A stretch of DNA of 64,000 nt from Nannochloropsis oceanica (lineage: Eukaryota > Sar > Eustigmatophyceae > Eustigmatales > Monodopsidaceae). Positions 52,093 to 63,435 of this stretch are shown here, in pieces (the first letter of the stretch is position 1; each line of letters begins with the position of its first letter). Below the pieces are notes generated by a model. The model did not search any database. It was given only the letters and a program-made list of their open reading frames with translations, and had not been told where the DNA came from. Made by a program: the position numbers and the translations under genes. The stretch spans positions 1,066,001 to 1,130,000 of the forward strand of contig CP038117.1 of the NCBI GenBank assembly GCA_004519485.1, written 5' to 3'.

Positions 52093-55000
52093 ATGTCCTC
52101 CTTCTCCTTTTCTTCCTCCTTGCGCGACGAGGACCACTTGGTCAAAGAGGAAATGGTCTCCCTCCTGGCCGAAAAGGGTCAGCGTTACGATGGCAGCGAC
52201 CTCCCCACAAGTGTGAATGCCAGCGACACGGCCCGACATCGCCCTCCTCCCATAACTACCCATCGTCGCTCGACCGCCGGTGGTGGTGATGGAAACGGGA
52301 GTGATGGTGGACGGCGGACTAGCACCCCTCGCGGCAGCCCTATCTCGGACGTGCTGCGTACGATCTCCTCGAGCGTGAGCTTCAGTTACGGCCCGACCAT
52401 CCATAAAGAATGCGATTACGCAAACGAAATGGATAGCGATATGGATGTAAGCGGCAATAGTTTTGATGGGATGGCTGGCAGCGGTAGTCACAATGTCGGC
52501 AAGACCGGAGGTGGTAGAAGAAGAGGCAACGGTGGCAGGGGCTCTGCTGGGAGACGGCCTTCTCAGAAGTGGCAAAGTCTGGACGTGTATCAATCCTTGG
52601 CAGGGGTGACGAGGCACCCGACGTTGGCGCATGAGGGGTACTACGATCAGGGTGTCAATTGTTGTTTTATGCTATGGAGGATGATGGAGGCGTCGATTCT
52701 GTTGGCTATCACAGGGGTGCTCACCGCTGTGGTCACCCTGCTAGTGAATGTGTCAGTGTACTACATCACGCCCGTCCGGTATTTGATGGTCTCGACGTTG
52801 GACCAAGAGTATAGCCATTGGGTGGCCGCGATAGTTTTCACTGTCTACCTGGTGGCTATGAGTTGGGTGTCGGTGGTGATAACTAATAATATATGCCCCG
52901 AGGCAGTGGGGGGTGGCATTCCGGACGTGAAGACCGTGTTGTCGGGGCTGATTAGCAAACCTATCCTTTCCGTTCGCTTGGTACGTCCACTCCCCCCCAT
53001 CCTTTTCTACCCCCACACTCTCGTCCCTTTCTCTCGGTGGATTTCCTTCGGGTGTCCATGGTCACGAATAAACCCTGTCGGGAAACTGTAGGTGGGGGAG
53101 ACCCCGGATCTCAAGACCGTTATTTCGGGATTTATTTACCTGTTTATCATGCCCGTTTACCTGACGCACATTGTCGGGTGCTCTGTCTGACTGTAGGCGT
53201 GTCTGAGCCACCAAGCTCACACCTTTGGTCCCGCTCACTTGTCCTCCGCCCCTCCCTGCCTCCCTGTCTGCCCTCTTTCCCTCTTTAGATTTGGGCGAAA
53301 ATGCTGGGCCTCGTCTTCGCCTTGATCGCCGGTTTGTCCGTGGGGAAAGAAGGCCCTTTTGTGCACGTGGCAGTCGCTATTTCTGACTCATTAATGCGTC
53401 TGCATTGTTTCCGGCACTGCCGTCGCAACACGAGCAAGCGCCTCGAAATTTTGGGATGTGCGTCCGCCGCGGGTATTGCTTCTACGTTTGGGACGCCCTT
53501 TGGAGGGGTATTGTTCTCAATTGAGGTGACTGCGACATATTACATGGTGAGGAACTTGCCGCGCGCTTTTTTTTGTGCCGTTTGCGCGGCGTTGGTGTAC
53601 GAGGTGGCGGGGATGAGGGATACGTTCTCGTTGTTCACCGATGATCATGACCGGACGTTAGGGTATTTGGCGTTTGATTTGCTGTTATGTTGTGCGTTGG
53701 GATTGATCTGTGGGGTGTTGGGGGCGCTGTTTGTGGGGATCATTTCGAGTTTGTGCGCGGTGCGGAATCGGCACCTGAGGTTTTCGTTGGGGTGGGCGGT
53801 GGTGAGTCGGAGGAGGGTGTGGGTGGTGTTGGTGGCGAGTGTGGTAATTGCGCCCATAGTGTATTTGGACATGGCATACGGGTTGCATGGGGGGGATAAA
53901 CCCTTGACTGATTACATGTTCCAGAGTGGGCTTATGGGGGTCTCGGTCCCGCTGGGGATGTACGTCCTGTTCAAGTTTCTGGTGACGACATTGTGTGTGA
54001 GTTTGCCGTTGCCTGTGGGGTTGTTCACACCCACGTTCGTAACAGGGGGGGCAATTGGGAGGTTGTTCGGTGAGACAGTGCATTATTTTCAACCGACAAC
54101 TCGATTCACGAGTTTGGAGCCGTGGGAGTTCGCCGTCATAGGCGCTGCGGCGTTTTCGTCTGGAGTGACAAGAGCGGTCTCGACTGCTGTGATCGTTTTT
54201 GAGCTGTCTGGCCAGAATAATTTGAGGCTTCCCATCTCAGTCGCCCTTCTTCTTGCTTATTTTGTCGCAAATCGCTTCACGAAGAACGTGTACGATGAGC
54301 TGTTGGACACGAATGGTACTCCCACTTTGCCTGAGCTCCCAGCGGAGCTGTACATGGTCACTGCGGCGCAGGTCATGCTGCCGATCGCGCAAATGCCGTA
54401 TTTAACTTTGTCGTCTTCCTTTGCAGATGCTGAGCGGTTGCTCGTGAAATGCGGTGGGACAGAATGGCTAGTTCCGGTTGTGGATTCGGAAGAGAACATG
54501 CATTTGCAGGGGGCGGTCTTGGCGGAGGATCTTAAAATAGCGATCAACGCTTTGTATCTTATTTTGAATACCTTGGATGAGGAGGGAGGGGAGGAAGCAG
54601 GGAAGGGCTCAGGGAAGGAAAAAGTAAAGGACGGAAAGGATGGAATGTTGAGGAGGAAAGTGACATTTAATGAGGAGAAGGAGGAGGGGAAGGAGGAAGG
54701 GGTGACCAGGGGGTCGCTTGATTCATCGGTATTGCACGGGATGGGACAAGAGGTAGAGGAAAGAGAGGAAGGAGGAGGAGGAGGAGCAGTAGTAGCAGCT
54801 ACAGCAGCAGCCGCAAGGGACGATGTACCCTCGCTCGTGACTAACCCCAACGGCACGGGAAGTGCCAAGAACCCGAAAGGTGAAAGCAGCAGAGAAAGTG
54901 TGCGGAGTCCCAGCCTACACGACATTCCTCTCAATTTCGTCATCCTGCAGGACCGAGACACCATCGACTCCCTCACCCCCTCCCACCGCAATGGCCACCC

Positions 55001-55565
55001 AAGCTACTCTTCCTCCTACCCTTCTTCCCTCCCTCCTTCCCTGTACGCCTCCTATATCTCCCGCCCCGAGCTTATAATGGACCCCAGTCCGTACCAGGTG
55101 GCTGATGGGACGTTGCTGAGCAAGGTTGATTTCAGTTTTCGCATGCTCAAGGTGACGCAGGCGTACGTGGTGCAGTCGGGTCGGTTGGTAGGGGTGTTGA
55201 CGCGGGACCGCTTGACGGACTTTGTGGGGACGAGGGAAAAGAGGCCTATGCACCGGTGCTTGCAATTGCTGGGGTCATGCGCGGATTCGATGTTGTTTTG
55301 TAGGTGGAGAAAGAGACGAGGAGAGGAAGAGGGAGGGACCGGACCGGGAGGGAGGCCTCGGAGGTTCGGTTCTTATCAAGTGCTGCCTCCATACCTACCG
55401 CAGGAGAGCCGCGGGGGAGGAGCTGGAGAAACGAGAAGAGGAGGGGAAGAAAAGATGGAGAGGGGGGAAACGGCGACATCGGGAAGTTTGGGGGTGGAGG
55501 TGGAGGGAAGTCGGAATGAGGAGGGAAGGGGAGAGGACGGGCGCGTATGGAGCAACGCGGTATAG
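52093..55565 (+). CDS. ClC-family chloride channel or Cl-/H+ exchanger
   Basis: Exons 52093-52980 and 53289-55565 encode 1054 residues. ClC proteins move chloride as channels or proton exchangers. After about 190 disordered residues come the helices: WRMMEASILLAITGVLTAVV, then the selectivity segments GGGIPDVKTVLSG (GSxxP position), LSVGKEGPFVHVA (GKxGPxxH, with the gating Glu) and LPVGLFTPTFVTGGAIGRLF (GxFxP). Many hydrophobic helices lie between. The junction SVRL|IWAKMLGLVFALI is seamless. The C-terminus has two CBS domains, the first near TAAQVMLPIAQMPYLTLSSS and the second near YQVADGTLLSKVDFSFRMLK ... VGVLTRDRLTDFV, separated by a long acidic Ser/Gly-rich insertion. The intron (52981-53288) holds a decayed copy of the end of exon 1. 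Localisation is not predictable from the sequence. Confidence 0.93.
53037..53175 (+). repeat. Fossil tandem copy of the ClC exon 1 end inside the intron
   Basis: Translated in two frames, this intronic stretch mirrors exon 1. LRVSMVTNKPCRETVGGG matches WVSVVITNNICPEAVGGG, and after a one-base shift PDLKTVISGFIYLFI matches PDVKTVLSGLISKPI. At the DNA level GGGTGTC, GGTGGGGG, CCGGA and AAGACCGT blocks align. The frameshift and a stop downstream make it non-coding as it stands. The source exon lies at about 52859-52980. Confidence 0.75.
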
Positions 55566-56341
55566 ACTGCCAGACGGGAGAGGTAGAGAGGGAGGGGGTG
55601 TTTATACGAAATGAGACTTTGTCACAGGTAGACAACATTCCTTTTCAATTTTAATTTTGAAACGATCAGGACAGGGGCCGGGGAGCCATGCGTGTATGTA
55701 GGGAGGGCTAAGCTGTTGAATATCCAGCGGTAAGATTCAAAGGGTAGTACGTACATAGTCATAGAGAGGTCAAACGTTAGGCCGAAATCAACGTGAATGA
55801 CAGAAAAAGAACAGAAATTCCTGGAAATGTAGCCGGGGAGATCCGGGGATGCTTCCTTTTATGGCGTGACATCTTCTTCTCCTCTTTCCTTTGTTTCCTT
55901 GAGCTCAAACGCGAATACAAAAGACAACCATCGAACAACAAACCAGAAGTCGGAACCATTTCATACAGTCTAAAAATGTAAACTCACTATATCTCATACA
56001 AACCAATTTATTCGCCATGGCCATACACAGACACTGCTCGTAGGGCATCGGCGAAATATACAAGATACCAACCTATCAATCTAATCAATTATCTAAATGT
56101 CGACTTTCCTAATTATGCTCTTGCCTCTTTCAATCCAGCTAAGTTCCTTAGCCACCCTTCAAGATCAACTCGGGCGTATGCACTAATGTTCTTTCACAAA
56201 ATCAAACGACTCAGCTAAATTTCCGGATATGTCTTACAATCAACATATGTACCTACACCGCAATCCTTTTTCCTTCCTCCTCTCCTTCGTCCTCCACTTC
56301 CTTCCCATTTCCTCTTTCACCCCGGCCTTTTATTTACCTCT
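55566..56341. other. Convergent 3' region
   Basis: 776 nt between the ClC gene and the acidic-repeat gene. AT-rich from about 55780 to 56220. No gene is seen. Confidence 0.45.
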
Positions 56342-58164
56342 TTACATCACAGTCAGCAACCCCACTCTCAACGCCAGCACCACTGCCACGTACATCCCTC
56401 CCCACCCCATCGTCGCCACCATCGCAGCCTTTCCAAGCACCAACCGCCATTCCACCTCCCGAACCATCACCTTCCTGCTCTCATCTGCGTCTACTCCTGC
56501 TGCTTCTAATGGACTAATCACAGCTGACGCTGTCCTTCCATGCGGAGGAGAGCAGTTTCCAAAAGGAGAGGGAGCCACGGCCACCGTCAGGGAGGAGGGA
56601 GAAGAGGTACCCGTCTTCTCCTCTGCTTCTCTCTTGGTGATGGTAGCGGAGAATGAAGAGGCGGATACAAGGGAGGAGGAGAAGGCGGAGGAGGCGGCCG
56701 AGGAGGAGACAGGAGCCGCGGCCACCGTCAGCAAGGATGGAATGGAAGCCGTCGTCGTCCTCTCCTCTGTTCCCTTTTTGGCGATGGTAGCATTGGACAA
56801 GGAGGAGGAGGAGGATGCGGAGGCGGAGGGGGACGGGGAGGAGGAGGAAGAAGAGGTAGAGGGGGAGACTGGAGCCGCCGCCACCGTCAGGGAGGATGGA
56901 ACGGAAGCCGTCGTCGTCTTCTCCTCTGCTTTCTTTTTTGTGATGGTAGCAATGGACAAGGAGGAGAAGGAGGAGGCGGAGGCGGAGACGGAAGCCTGGG
57001 CCACCTTCAGGGAAGATGGGATTGAGGAGGTCGGCGTCTTCTCCTCTGCCTCCTTCTTGATTGTGGTAGCGGAGGAGGAGGCGGAGAGGGAAGGGGAGGA
57101 GGAGGGGGAGCCGGAAGGGGAGGAAGCAGAGGCGGAGATGGCGGAAGTGGAGACGGGAGCAACGGCCATGCTCACGGAAGAGGGAGTGGAGAAGGTCTTA
57201 TTCTTCTCCTCCCGTTTCTTCTTGGTGATGGTAGCGGAAGAGTGGAAGGACGAGGAGGAAAAGGAGGAGGAGGCAGCTACTGCTCTCTGATAAGCCGCAA
57301 AGGGAGATCTCAGCTTTATGTTGGACAAGAAAAAGCCGCCATTTTTATTATCATCATTCTGTCCGCTCCTGCTACTGCTGCTCCTGGCAAGCTGGACCTT
57401 CGTCCCCGCCGAGATGGTCTTGCGTTTTTCTACGGGGCAAGGACTCAAATTCAATCCTTCCTCGTCTTCGTCTTCGTCTTCGTTTCCATCATCGTCCTCG
57501 TCCTTATCGCTCTCATGCCTTCCTTCCTTCACCTTTCTCTCTTCCTCCTTCAAGCTGATCTTTTCAGCAGCAGAGCGATCGCTTGCACCCACCAGTATTG
57601 CCCTACCTTCCTCCACGGGGGGGAGGCTGACATTGGGCCCTGCGCGATCCTCCTCCTCCTCTTCCTGCTCAACCTCCTCCTCCTCCTCCTCCTTTTCCTC
57701 TTCCTCCTCCTGCTCGACCTCCCCCTGCTCGACCTCCTCCTCCTGCTCGACCTCCTCCTCCTCCTCCTCCGGCTCGACCTCCTCCTCGACCTTCGGCTCG
57801 ACGTCCTTCTCGGCCCCCTTTTCGACCTTCACTGACCGAGGACAGGGAGAATGGTTCAAGCCCTCCTCATCCTCATCTTCCTCCTCTTCGTCCTCCTCCT
57901 CCTCACCCTCCACATCTCCCTCCTCCTCGTCCTCCACATCCTCCTGCTCGACTTTCTTCACCACCGCCAGGGGGCAGGGACTGAGATTGATCCCCTCCTC
58001 TTCTTCCTCCTCCTCATCTTCACCCTTCTCCTCCTCCTCCTCCTCTTCCTCGTCCTCCTCCTCCTCACCCTCCACATCTCCCTCCTCCTCGTCCTCCACA
58101 TCTTCCTGCTCGACTTTCTTCACCACTGCCCGGGGGCAGGGACTGAGATTGATCCCCTCCTCTT

Positions 58165-58195
<31 letters not shown>

Positions 58196-59631
58196 CTCAT
58201 CCTCCTCTTCTTCCTCGTCCTCCTCTTCGTCATCGTCCTTCTCCTCGACCTCCGCTTCAATCCTCACTGACCGAGGACAAGAAGAGTGATTCAGGCCCTC
58301 CTCTTCTTCCTCCTCGTCCTCCTCCTCCTCCTCCTCGTCCTCCTCCTCGTCCACCACCTCCTGCTGCTCGTCTTTCTTCTCGATAACCCGCGGACAGGGA
58401 CTTAGGTTGACCTTTTTACCTCCCTCCTCCTCACCCTCTCCTTCCTCGACCTCTTCGTTGTCCTCCTCGTCCTCCTCGTCCTCCTCTCCGTTCTCCTCCT
58501 CCTCCTCCTCCTCCTCCTTGTCGACCTCCTCCTCGTCGACCTCCTCCTCGGCCTCCACCCCCTCCTCCGCATCCCCCTCTTCGACCTCCTTCTCCAATCC
58601 CTCCTCCTCTTCCTCATCACTTTCCTCCTCGATCTTCATTGACCGATGACAGGGAGAATTGAAGCCCTCCTCGTCCTCGACCTCCTCCTGGTCCACCACC
58701 TCTTGCTTGTCTTTCTTCACCACTGCCCGCGCGCAAGGCCTGAGGTCGAGCCCCTCGCCCTTCTCCTCCTCCGCCTCCTCCTCCTCTTCAAACTCATCCC
58801 CCTCTTCGTCCTCCGTCTCGTCCTCGTCCTCGGTCTCCTCCTCCTCGTCCTCCTCGTCCTCGGTCTCCTCCTCCTCGTCCTCCTCGTTCTCGTCCTCGTC
58901 CTCCTCCTCGTCGTCGTCATCTTCGTCGTCGTCCTCGTCGTCCTCGTCGTCTTCTTCTTTGGAAGAAGCACAGGAAACACTCGATTCGGGAGAAGAAGTA
59001 GAAGTAATGGCGGGCTTGGCCTGTGCGAGATAAACAAGACCCGTGCTCACTTGCGGCTTCGCGGCCGCCTCCGAGCCTGTCTTAACGATGGGCTCTGGAG
59101 CTTCTTGCTTAATCTTTTGAGCCACCTTTTGGAAATAGGAAGGAAATGATAAGGAAGGGTTGGAGGCTTTAAGCAAATTGTTGAAGGAACCAAGAAAAGC
59201 TTGCCGGGGGTGTGCGCGAGGGAGAAAATGAGGGGAGGCTGCAAAGCCGTTTGTGGAGAAATAAATCGGGGGGGGGAGTTGTTCGGTGGCAGACGATGTC
59301 CGGGGCACCCCCACTTGTGCGGCACCTGACTCTGGCTGTGTATGCACACAAAAATGCGCAGCTAGACACAAATGCAGCCATACACTTCCCAGTCTCCCAA
59401 GTCGGACACACACGTACCTCGTCCTCAAGGGACGATCCATCACCCGCCTTCTTCTCGGACTGCTTCTGCGCCCTCTTTTTGTCATTCTTCTTGGTCTTGC
59501 CAAATAAATTGAAGAAGCCAAAATTCTGTATAGACTTGGTGGTTGCGGTTATGTGGGGAGGGCTTAGTAAGAAAAGGAAGGACGACGGGAGGTGGCACAT
59601 GCCTAGCTGGGTCAATAAAACTTACCCGCAT
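56342..59631 (-). CDS. Acidic repeat protein with C-terminal membrane segment, unknown
   Basis: My model has exons 59626-59631 (ATG CGG), 59418-59525 and 56342-59125, giving 965 residues. The main frame remains open to 59521, but the GAG|GTACGT donor at 59418 and the acceptor ATTTCCAAAAG|GTG at 59125 keep phase 0. Order: a basic N-terminus (NFGFFNLFGKTKKNDKKRAQ); a giant Glu/Asp-rich region (about 80-600) punctuated eight times by a short motif of the type GLNLSPCPRxVxKK; then five Ser/Ala-rich repeats each beginning ATITKKxAEEKTxT and containing PSSLTVAxAPVS; finally a charged helix and a transmembrane segment (GWGGMYVAVVLALRVGLLTV) at the extreme C-terminus. That layout suits a tail-anchored or type II membrane protein with a long acidic, possibly Ca2+-binding, domain. 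I know of no homologue. Opposite-strand ORFs here are antisense shadows. Confidence 0.6.
56600..57260 (-). repeat. Five Ser/Ala-Lys-Glu repeats in the acidic protein gene
   Basis: Units start near plus-strand positions 57237, 57071, 56951, 56792 and 56648, spaced 120-166 nt. Each encodes a lysine/glutamate block (ATITKKKAEEKTTT type) followed by PSSLTVA and a Ser/Ala-rich spacer. The copies differ by point changes and small indels in the Ser spacer. Confidence 0.85.
57436..58760 (-). repeat. Eight copies of an SPCPR-type motif in Glu-rich tracts
   Basis: Motif cores fall near 57436, 57841, 57972, 58134, 58274, 58392, 58650 and 58732. Examples: GINLSPCPRAVVKKVEQEDV, GLNHSPCPRSVKVEK, GLDLRPCARAVVKKDK. 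Two neighbouring units (about 57890-58050 and 58050-58215) are nearly identical, showing recent duplication. Spacers are GAG/GAA/GAC runs. Confidence 0.9.
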
Positions 59632-60073
59632 GTTTAGTGGGCTAGGCAGGTGAAGTAGTGATTATGAGGCTGCCCTATTTGTCTATGCATTTGTGTTTTT
59701 GTGAGTGTGCAAGGTGAGAGTGTGAGACGGGAAACGGGAGACGAGAGATAAGAGACGAGAGGCAGGGCAAGGAAGGAAGCACGAGAGGGATGGTCAGTCC
59801 AAACCCGATGGGCCACAAACGGAAGCAGGTAAATGAGCGCGAAGAGAACACACACAAACAATGTGTCCTAAGGAGCGAATAAAGGCACTTGGAATTGGGC
59901 AGGCACATGAGTCATGATGATTGCCAAGCACACTCCTTGCATAGGGACACACTTACACGCTCTGCAGAGAGAGGGACTCCAGTTCAAAAACAAACGGCTT
60001 GCTTTACATGAGCGATTATCATCCCCCCCGTGTCCTCCCTACAGGGCCACAATACAAGCAACACACCGCGACG
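59632..60073. other. Divergent promoter region
   Basis: 442 nt between the divergent acidic-repeat gene and the Csm1-like gene. No motif can be named with confidence. Confidence 0.45.
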
Positions 60074-61057
60074 ATGGGAAAGACGTCAACCGCCGCAGCT
60101 AAGCGATCGACCACTTCCAGGGCCATGACTGTAAGCAGCAGCAGGAGTGACAAGGAGCTGACAATAATGCCCTCGACCGAGCTTCAGGACCTTGATTCGC
60201 TCGCCAATCAAATGGAGGAGCAGCTCATGCAGGAATTTGAGGCCTTATTGACAGCGAGACGTAAACAAGAGATTGATGGAGCGGACAGCAAGATTGGAGC
60301 ATTGAAAACGTCTGCTGGCGCTAGCGGTAGCAGTTTCGGGAACAAGGACCAAGATGCCCGCGATGCCTTGTACTGGAAGCATATGTACGAACGCCTGCGC
60401 GACTTGCGGGAAACGGACGCTGAGCGTTTGTTGCGGGAGACGGTGCAGCATTCGGAAGAACGGGAAAAGTCGTTATTAGACGTGATTGCGCATCTGGAGG
60501 CAGGCGGCGAGACGGGTAATGGTGGCAAGGCCGGGGCCAAGGTGGACGTACGGTTGAGCGACGTGTCTATGTGTGGGGTGGTGAGAGGAGGTGGGGGTAG
60601 TGAATACACATCAGGGGCGGCGACGGATACGGATGGACAGGAAATCGATGTAGTGGAGATGAACAAGGAGGTCATGGCGGAGAAGGAGGCACGAATTGCC
60701 TCATTGGAGGGGAAAATAGCGGATTTGAAGCGGGTCTTGATGGCTTACCAACGCTTTACTTCCTTGTGTATGACAATGGAACGTAAGGCGTCTGGCCCCG
60801 GAGGAGTAAGCAAATTGAGCTGTACGGCTATAAATCACGTGCATAAAAAGGCGGTGAAGTTCTCGTTGAAAATGAACGTGGACGTGGAGGATAATTTGGG
60901 GATGGACGCGACATTCCGACCGGTGGCGAACAAGGAGTTGTTGCCGCAGTTTTTGCAGCAGGAGGCGACTCTGGAGACGAAGCAATGCCCGTTGCTCTTG
61001 TTGTCGATCTTGAAGACATTGTTTGACGAAAAGAAGAATGGGGCGGGAAAAGAATAG
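60074..61057 (+). CDS. Candidate Csm1/Pcs1 (monopolin)-like chromosome segregation protein
   Basis: A single exon of 327 residues from ATG 60074 (GCGACGATGGG). Csm1/Pcs1 forms a coiled-coil dimer with an RWD-like head that clamps kinetochore or rDNA partners. The architecture fits: a basic Ser/Thr-rich N-terminus; coiled coil (SLANQMEEQLMQEFEALLTA, YERLRDLRETDAERLLRETV, KEVMAEKEARIASLEGKIAD); then a globular C-terminus of about 90 residues beginning LKRVLMAYQRFTSLCMTMER, with LSCTAINHVHKKAVKFSLKM, ATFRPVANKELLPQFLQQEA and CPLLLLSILKTLFDEKK. This follows the Csm1 pattern: a 'y..ltGl' helix, 'F.C...n....i.FkL', 'Y.P......LP.yL' and 'aP.ff..il..lf'. Fungi are the reference group, so this is a distant match made by pattern. 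A generic coiled-coil protein is the alternative. Confidence 0.5.
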   Translation: MGKTSTAAAKRSTTSRAMTVSSSRSDKELTIMPSTELQDLDSLANQMEEQLMQEFEALLTARRKQEIDGADSKIGALKTSAGASGSSFGNKDQDARDALYWKHMYERLRDLRETDAERLLRETVQHSEEREKSLLDVIAHLEAGGETGNGGKAGAKVDVRLSDVSMCGVVRGGGGSEYTSGAATDTDGQEIDVVEMNKEVMAEKEARIASLEGKIADLKRVLMAYQRFTSLCMTMERKASGPGGVSKLSCTAINHVHKKAVKFSLKMNVDVEDNLGMDATFRPVANKELLPQFLQQEATLETKQCPLLLLSILKTLFDEKKNGAGKE

Positions 61058-61790
61058 AAGAATGCGGGTAATGCGCAAGACAGGATAGAGAGTGTGTATG
61101 AGTGAGCGGGTGGATTCCAAAAAGCTGGTTGGGTGGATACGGGAAAAGGGAGATGATATGTGTATTAAAGAGAAATTTAAAAAGTCGAAACTTTGTCCTC
61201 TTCCTTTAAATATTGAGCAGGAGAAGGAGGACACATGACAGGTTTATATTGGGATTCCACGAGGTGGCTTGTTGAGAGAGCGTGCAGCATCTAGCTATGG
61301 CTGCCTAGTGAATGAAATGCACGATTCAAAAGCGCGCCTGGAGCCTGGAGAAAATAAAGGACCAGCCCTTGAAATGGGTTGCGAGTCAATCGAAGACAGG
61401 TAGACGATGAGGATGACGGTACGATTATATTTAATGTGACTGTTTGTACGTATGGCTAAGGAGAAGGAACGGCGAGAAGAAAACAACCAAAAAAAGAAAA
61501 AGAAAAAAAGGGTTGGAGGGGAAAGAGTTGACAGTAGAACGAAAAGAGGGAAAACAGAGAAATCTGTCCAGCCCTAAAGCATCAAATCATTTATTCCATT
61601 TCTTTTCCCTATGGCTGCTACCATTGCTTTCTTTGTTGCATCCGCCGATATACCGCGCACTATTCGCACTGTACTGTTTAATTGGAGGTACACCACCCTT
61701 CCCTCTTCCTCCCTGCCGTCCTCCATCTCCCCTTCCCTCAAAACCCATATACATTCACATACACTGCCCCCCCCCCCCCCCCTATCTCAC
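61058..61790. other. Convergent 3' region
   Basis: 733 nt between the Csm1-like gene and the Tsg101 gene, with an A-rich patch (61480-61512) and a run of about 16 C at 61767-61782 just beyond the Tsg101 stop. No gene is seen. Confidence 0.5.
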
Positions 61791-63435
61791 TCACCGGGAC
61801 ATCGCCGGTGGGATGGAGGGGTATGCAATGCTCCCTCCCCCTCCTCCTCTTCCCGCCCCTACCGCTCGATTCTGCAGCGGTGCTGCCCTTGCCGCCACCA
61901 ATGCGGCCTGCTGTGCTCTGTAAATTTTGTTCACGTGCGCCACACACATCAACTGCTCCCGCGCCAGCTCCCTGACCTTCTTCAAGAAGACTTGTAGGTC
62001 CACACTGTTCTTTGCTAAGGCCTTGTCCAGGTGGTACAGTGCATCCTCAATCGCCGCGTTTTCAGCCACTAATTCCAACATCTGTCTCGAGGGAGGATCG
62101 GCCGCCTCCACCAGGTCATCCACGGGAATCACTGGCCTTGACGCCTGCTCTGCCATCCATTTCTCCAACCGCCCATCCATTTCCATCACCCTCCTGATCC
62201 TCTCCTCCACCTCCTCCTTCTTCTTCTTCATCGCCCCCAAGCTCGCCTGTACTTCCTTCCGGTGCGCCTGAAGTGCCGCCTCCTTCTCCTGCTCCTCCCC
62301 CAATTCCGTCGTCACCTTTCCATAAAATGCTTTCAATGCTCGTTGTGTCTTACTAAGAACCTGCTGCATTGCCTCCCTTTTCTTGGCTTCGGCCTGGTAC
62401 TGCTCCTCCTGCACAGGGGTCGTTACGCTGCTGTATGATGGCGGCGGCGACGGTTGCTGCACCTGCTGCCCCACCGGCGTATATCGCCCACTCCCTCCTC
62501 CTCCGCCTCCTACTTGACCTGGGTAAAGACTCGTCGAAAATGAGGCAGCAGTCGCAACAGCGACAGGAGTCGGAGAAGCCGACCCAGTACCAGGCTTTTT
62601 GATCGCATAGACAGGGGGGTCCATGCCGAACACACTACTCATAGCCGCGCACAGCTCCGTCAAATTATGTGAGCGTGCAGTCCATTCGTGCAGGTATGGG
62701 AGGTAGACCAATCCTTCACGGTCTACATGGCGATGGCCCACTTTTATATCCATGTCCTTGGTTGGACGGACGTAGCAGCGGGGAGGTGCCTAGGCGTGAG
62801 GGAGGAGGGAGGAAATGAGAAACAATGATCATTAATCAAATGTTAAGGGCTTGACAGGAATGACATTTCCCCTCCGATTCCTCTCCACTCTTTCTTACTT
62901 CCTTCCAAACACATCTCCTCCTCCCTGATCGGTCTTGGTTCTTACCTCGGGGTAAGGCTCACTTACATACACCTCGACAGGAATGTTGTACTGCCTGCCT
63001 TGGTAGTTGATGGCTACCGTGCCATGCAGCACCAACAGCTCGCTTTCCATGCCATTGTTGTGTATGAGTCGCTCCTTTTTGGGAATGAGCGTGCGGACCT
63101 GGAGGACAAAGGAGTAAGCGGTGGGTGGGTGAGTGAGGGAGAGGCGCATAAGCTGAGCGGACTCGGCAGTCTGGTAGATTTCTTCGAATAATTTCGACCC
63201 GAGATTAGCAATTACGCACAATACATCGGAGACGCTCACAGTATCGCTCAAAGGCCGCATTGAGTTGTCGAACGGTCATAGCATGCTAGCAAAGGGAGGG
63301 TGGAAGGGAGAAGGGAAAAAGGGAGTGTCATACCTGAGCAATGCAGGCAATCACGTCTGCACGGACACGAGCCACATTGTGGTAGCAGTTCACCTGCCGT
63401 AGGATTCCGTCTAGGTCCACGCGCCCGCTGATCAT
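61791..63435 (-). CDS. ESCRT-I subunit Tsg101/Vps23
   Basis: Exons 63334-63435, 62946-63098 and 61791-62789, all phase 0, encode 417 residues (human TSG101 has 390). The protein binds ubiquitinated cargo and PTAP-like peptides at endosomes. The UEV domain (about 1-145) aligns without gaps across both junctions: HNNGMESELLVLHGTVAINY, GRQYNIPVEVYVSEPYPE, then APPRCYVRPTKDMDIKVGHR, GLVYLPYLHEWTARSHNLTE, FGMDPPVYAI. A Pro/Gly linker follows (YTPVGQQVQQPSPPPSYSSV), then a long coiled coil and the steadiness box (DALYHLDKALAKNSVDLQVF). The start is the least certain part. An acceptor-like AATACAG lies 15 nt upstream of the ATG, so a further 5' exon is possible. The region between exons 1 and 2 is treated as intron. 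Confidence 0.93.

Noticed and set aside
53037-53288. Short ORF in the ClC intron as a separate gene
   Set aside because: It is a frameshifted copy of the neighbouring exon, not an independent gene.
57318-58289. Plus-strand ORF of 323 residues, almost all Ser
   Set aside because: It is the antisense of GAG/GAA runs in the acidic-repeat gene. The minus frame has ordered motifs and a membrane helix.
63130-63290. Possible extra Tsg101 exon encoding HAMTVRQLNAAFERY
   Set aside because: Joining exons 63334-63435 and 62946-63098 directly aligns with Tsg101 without a gap, so the stretch is best read as intron.
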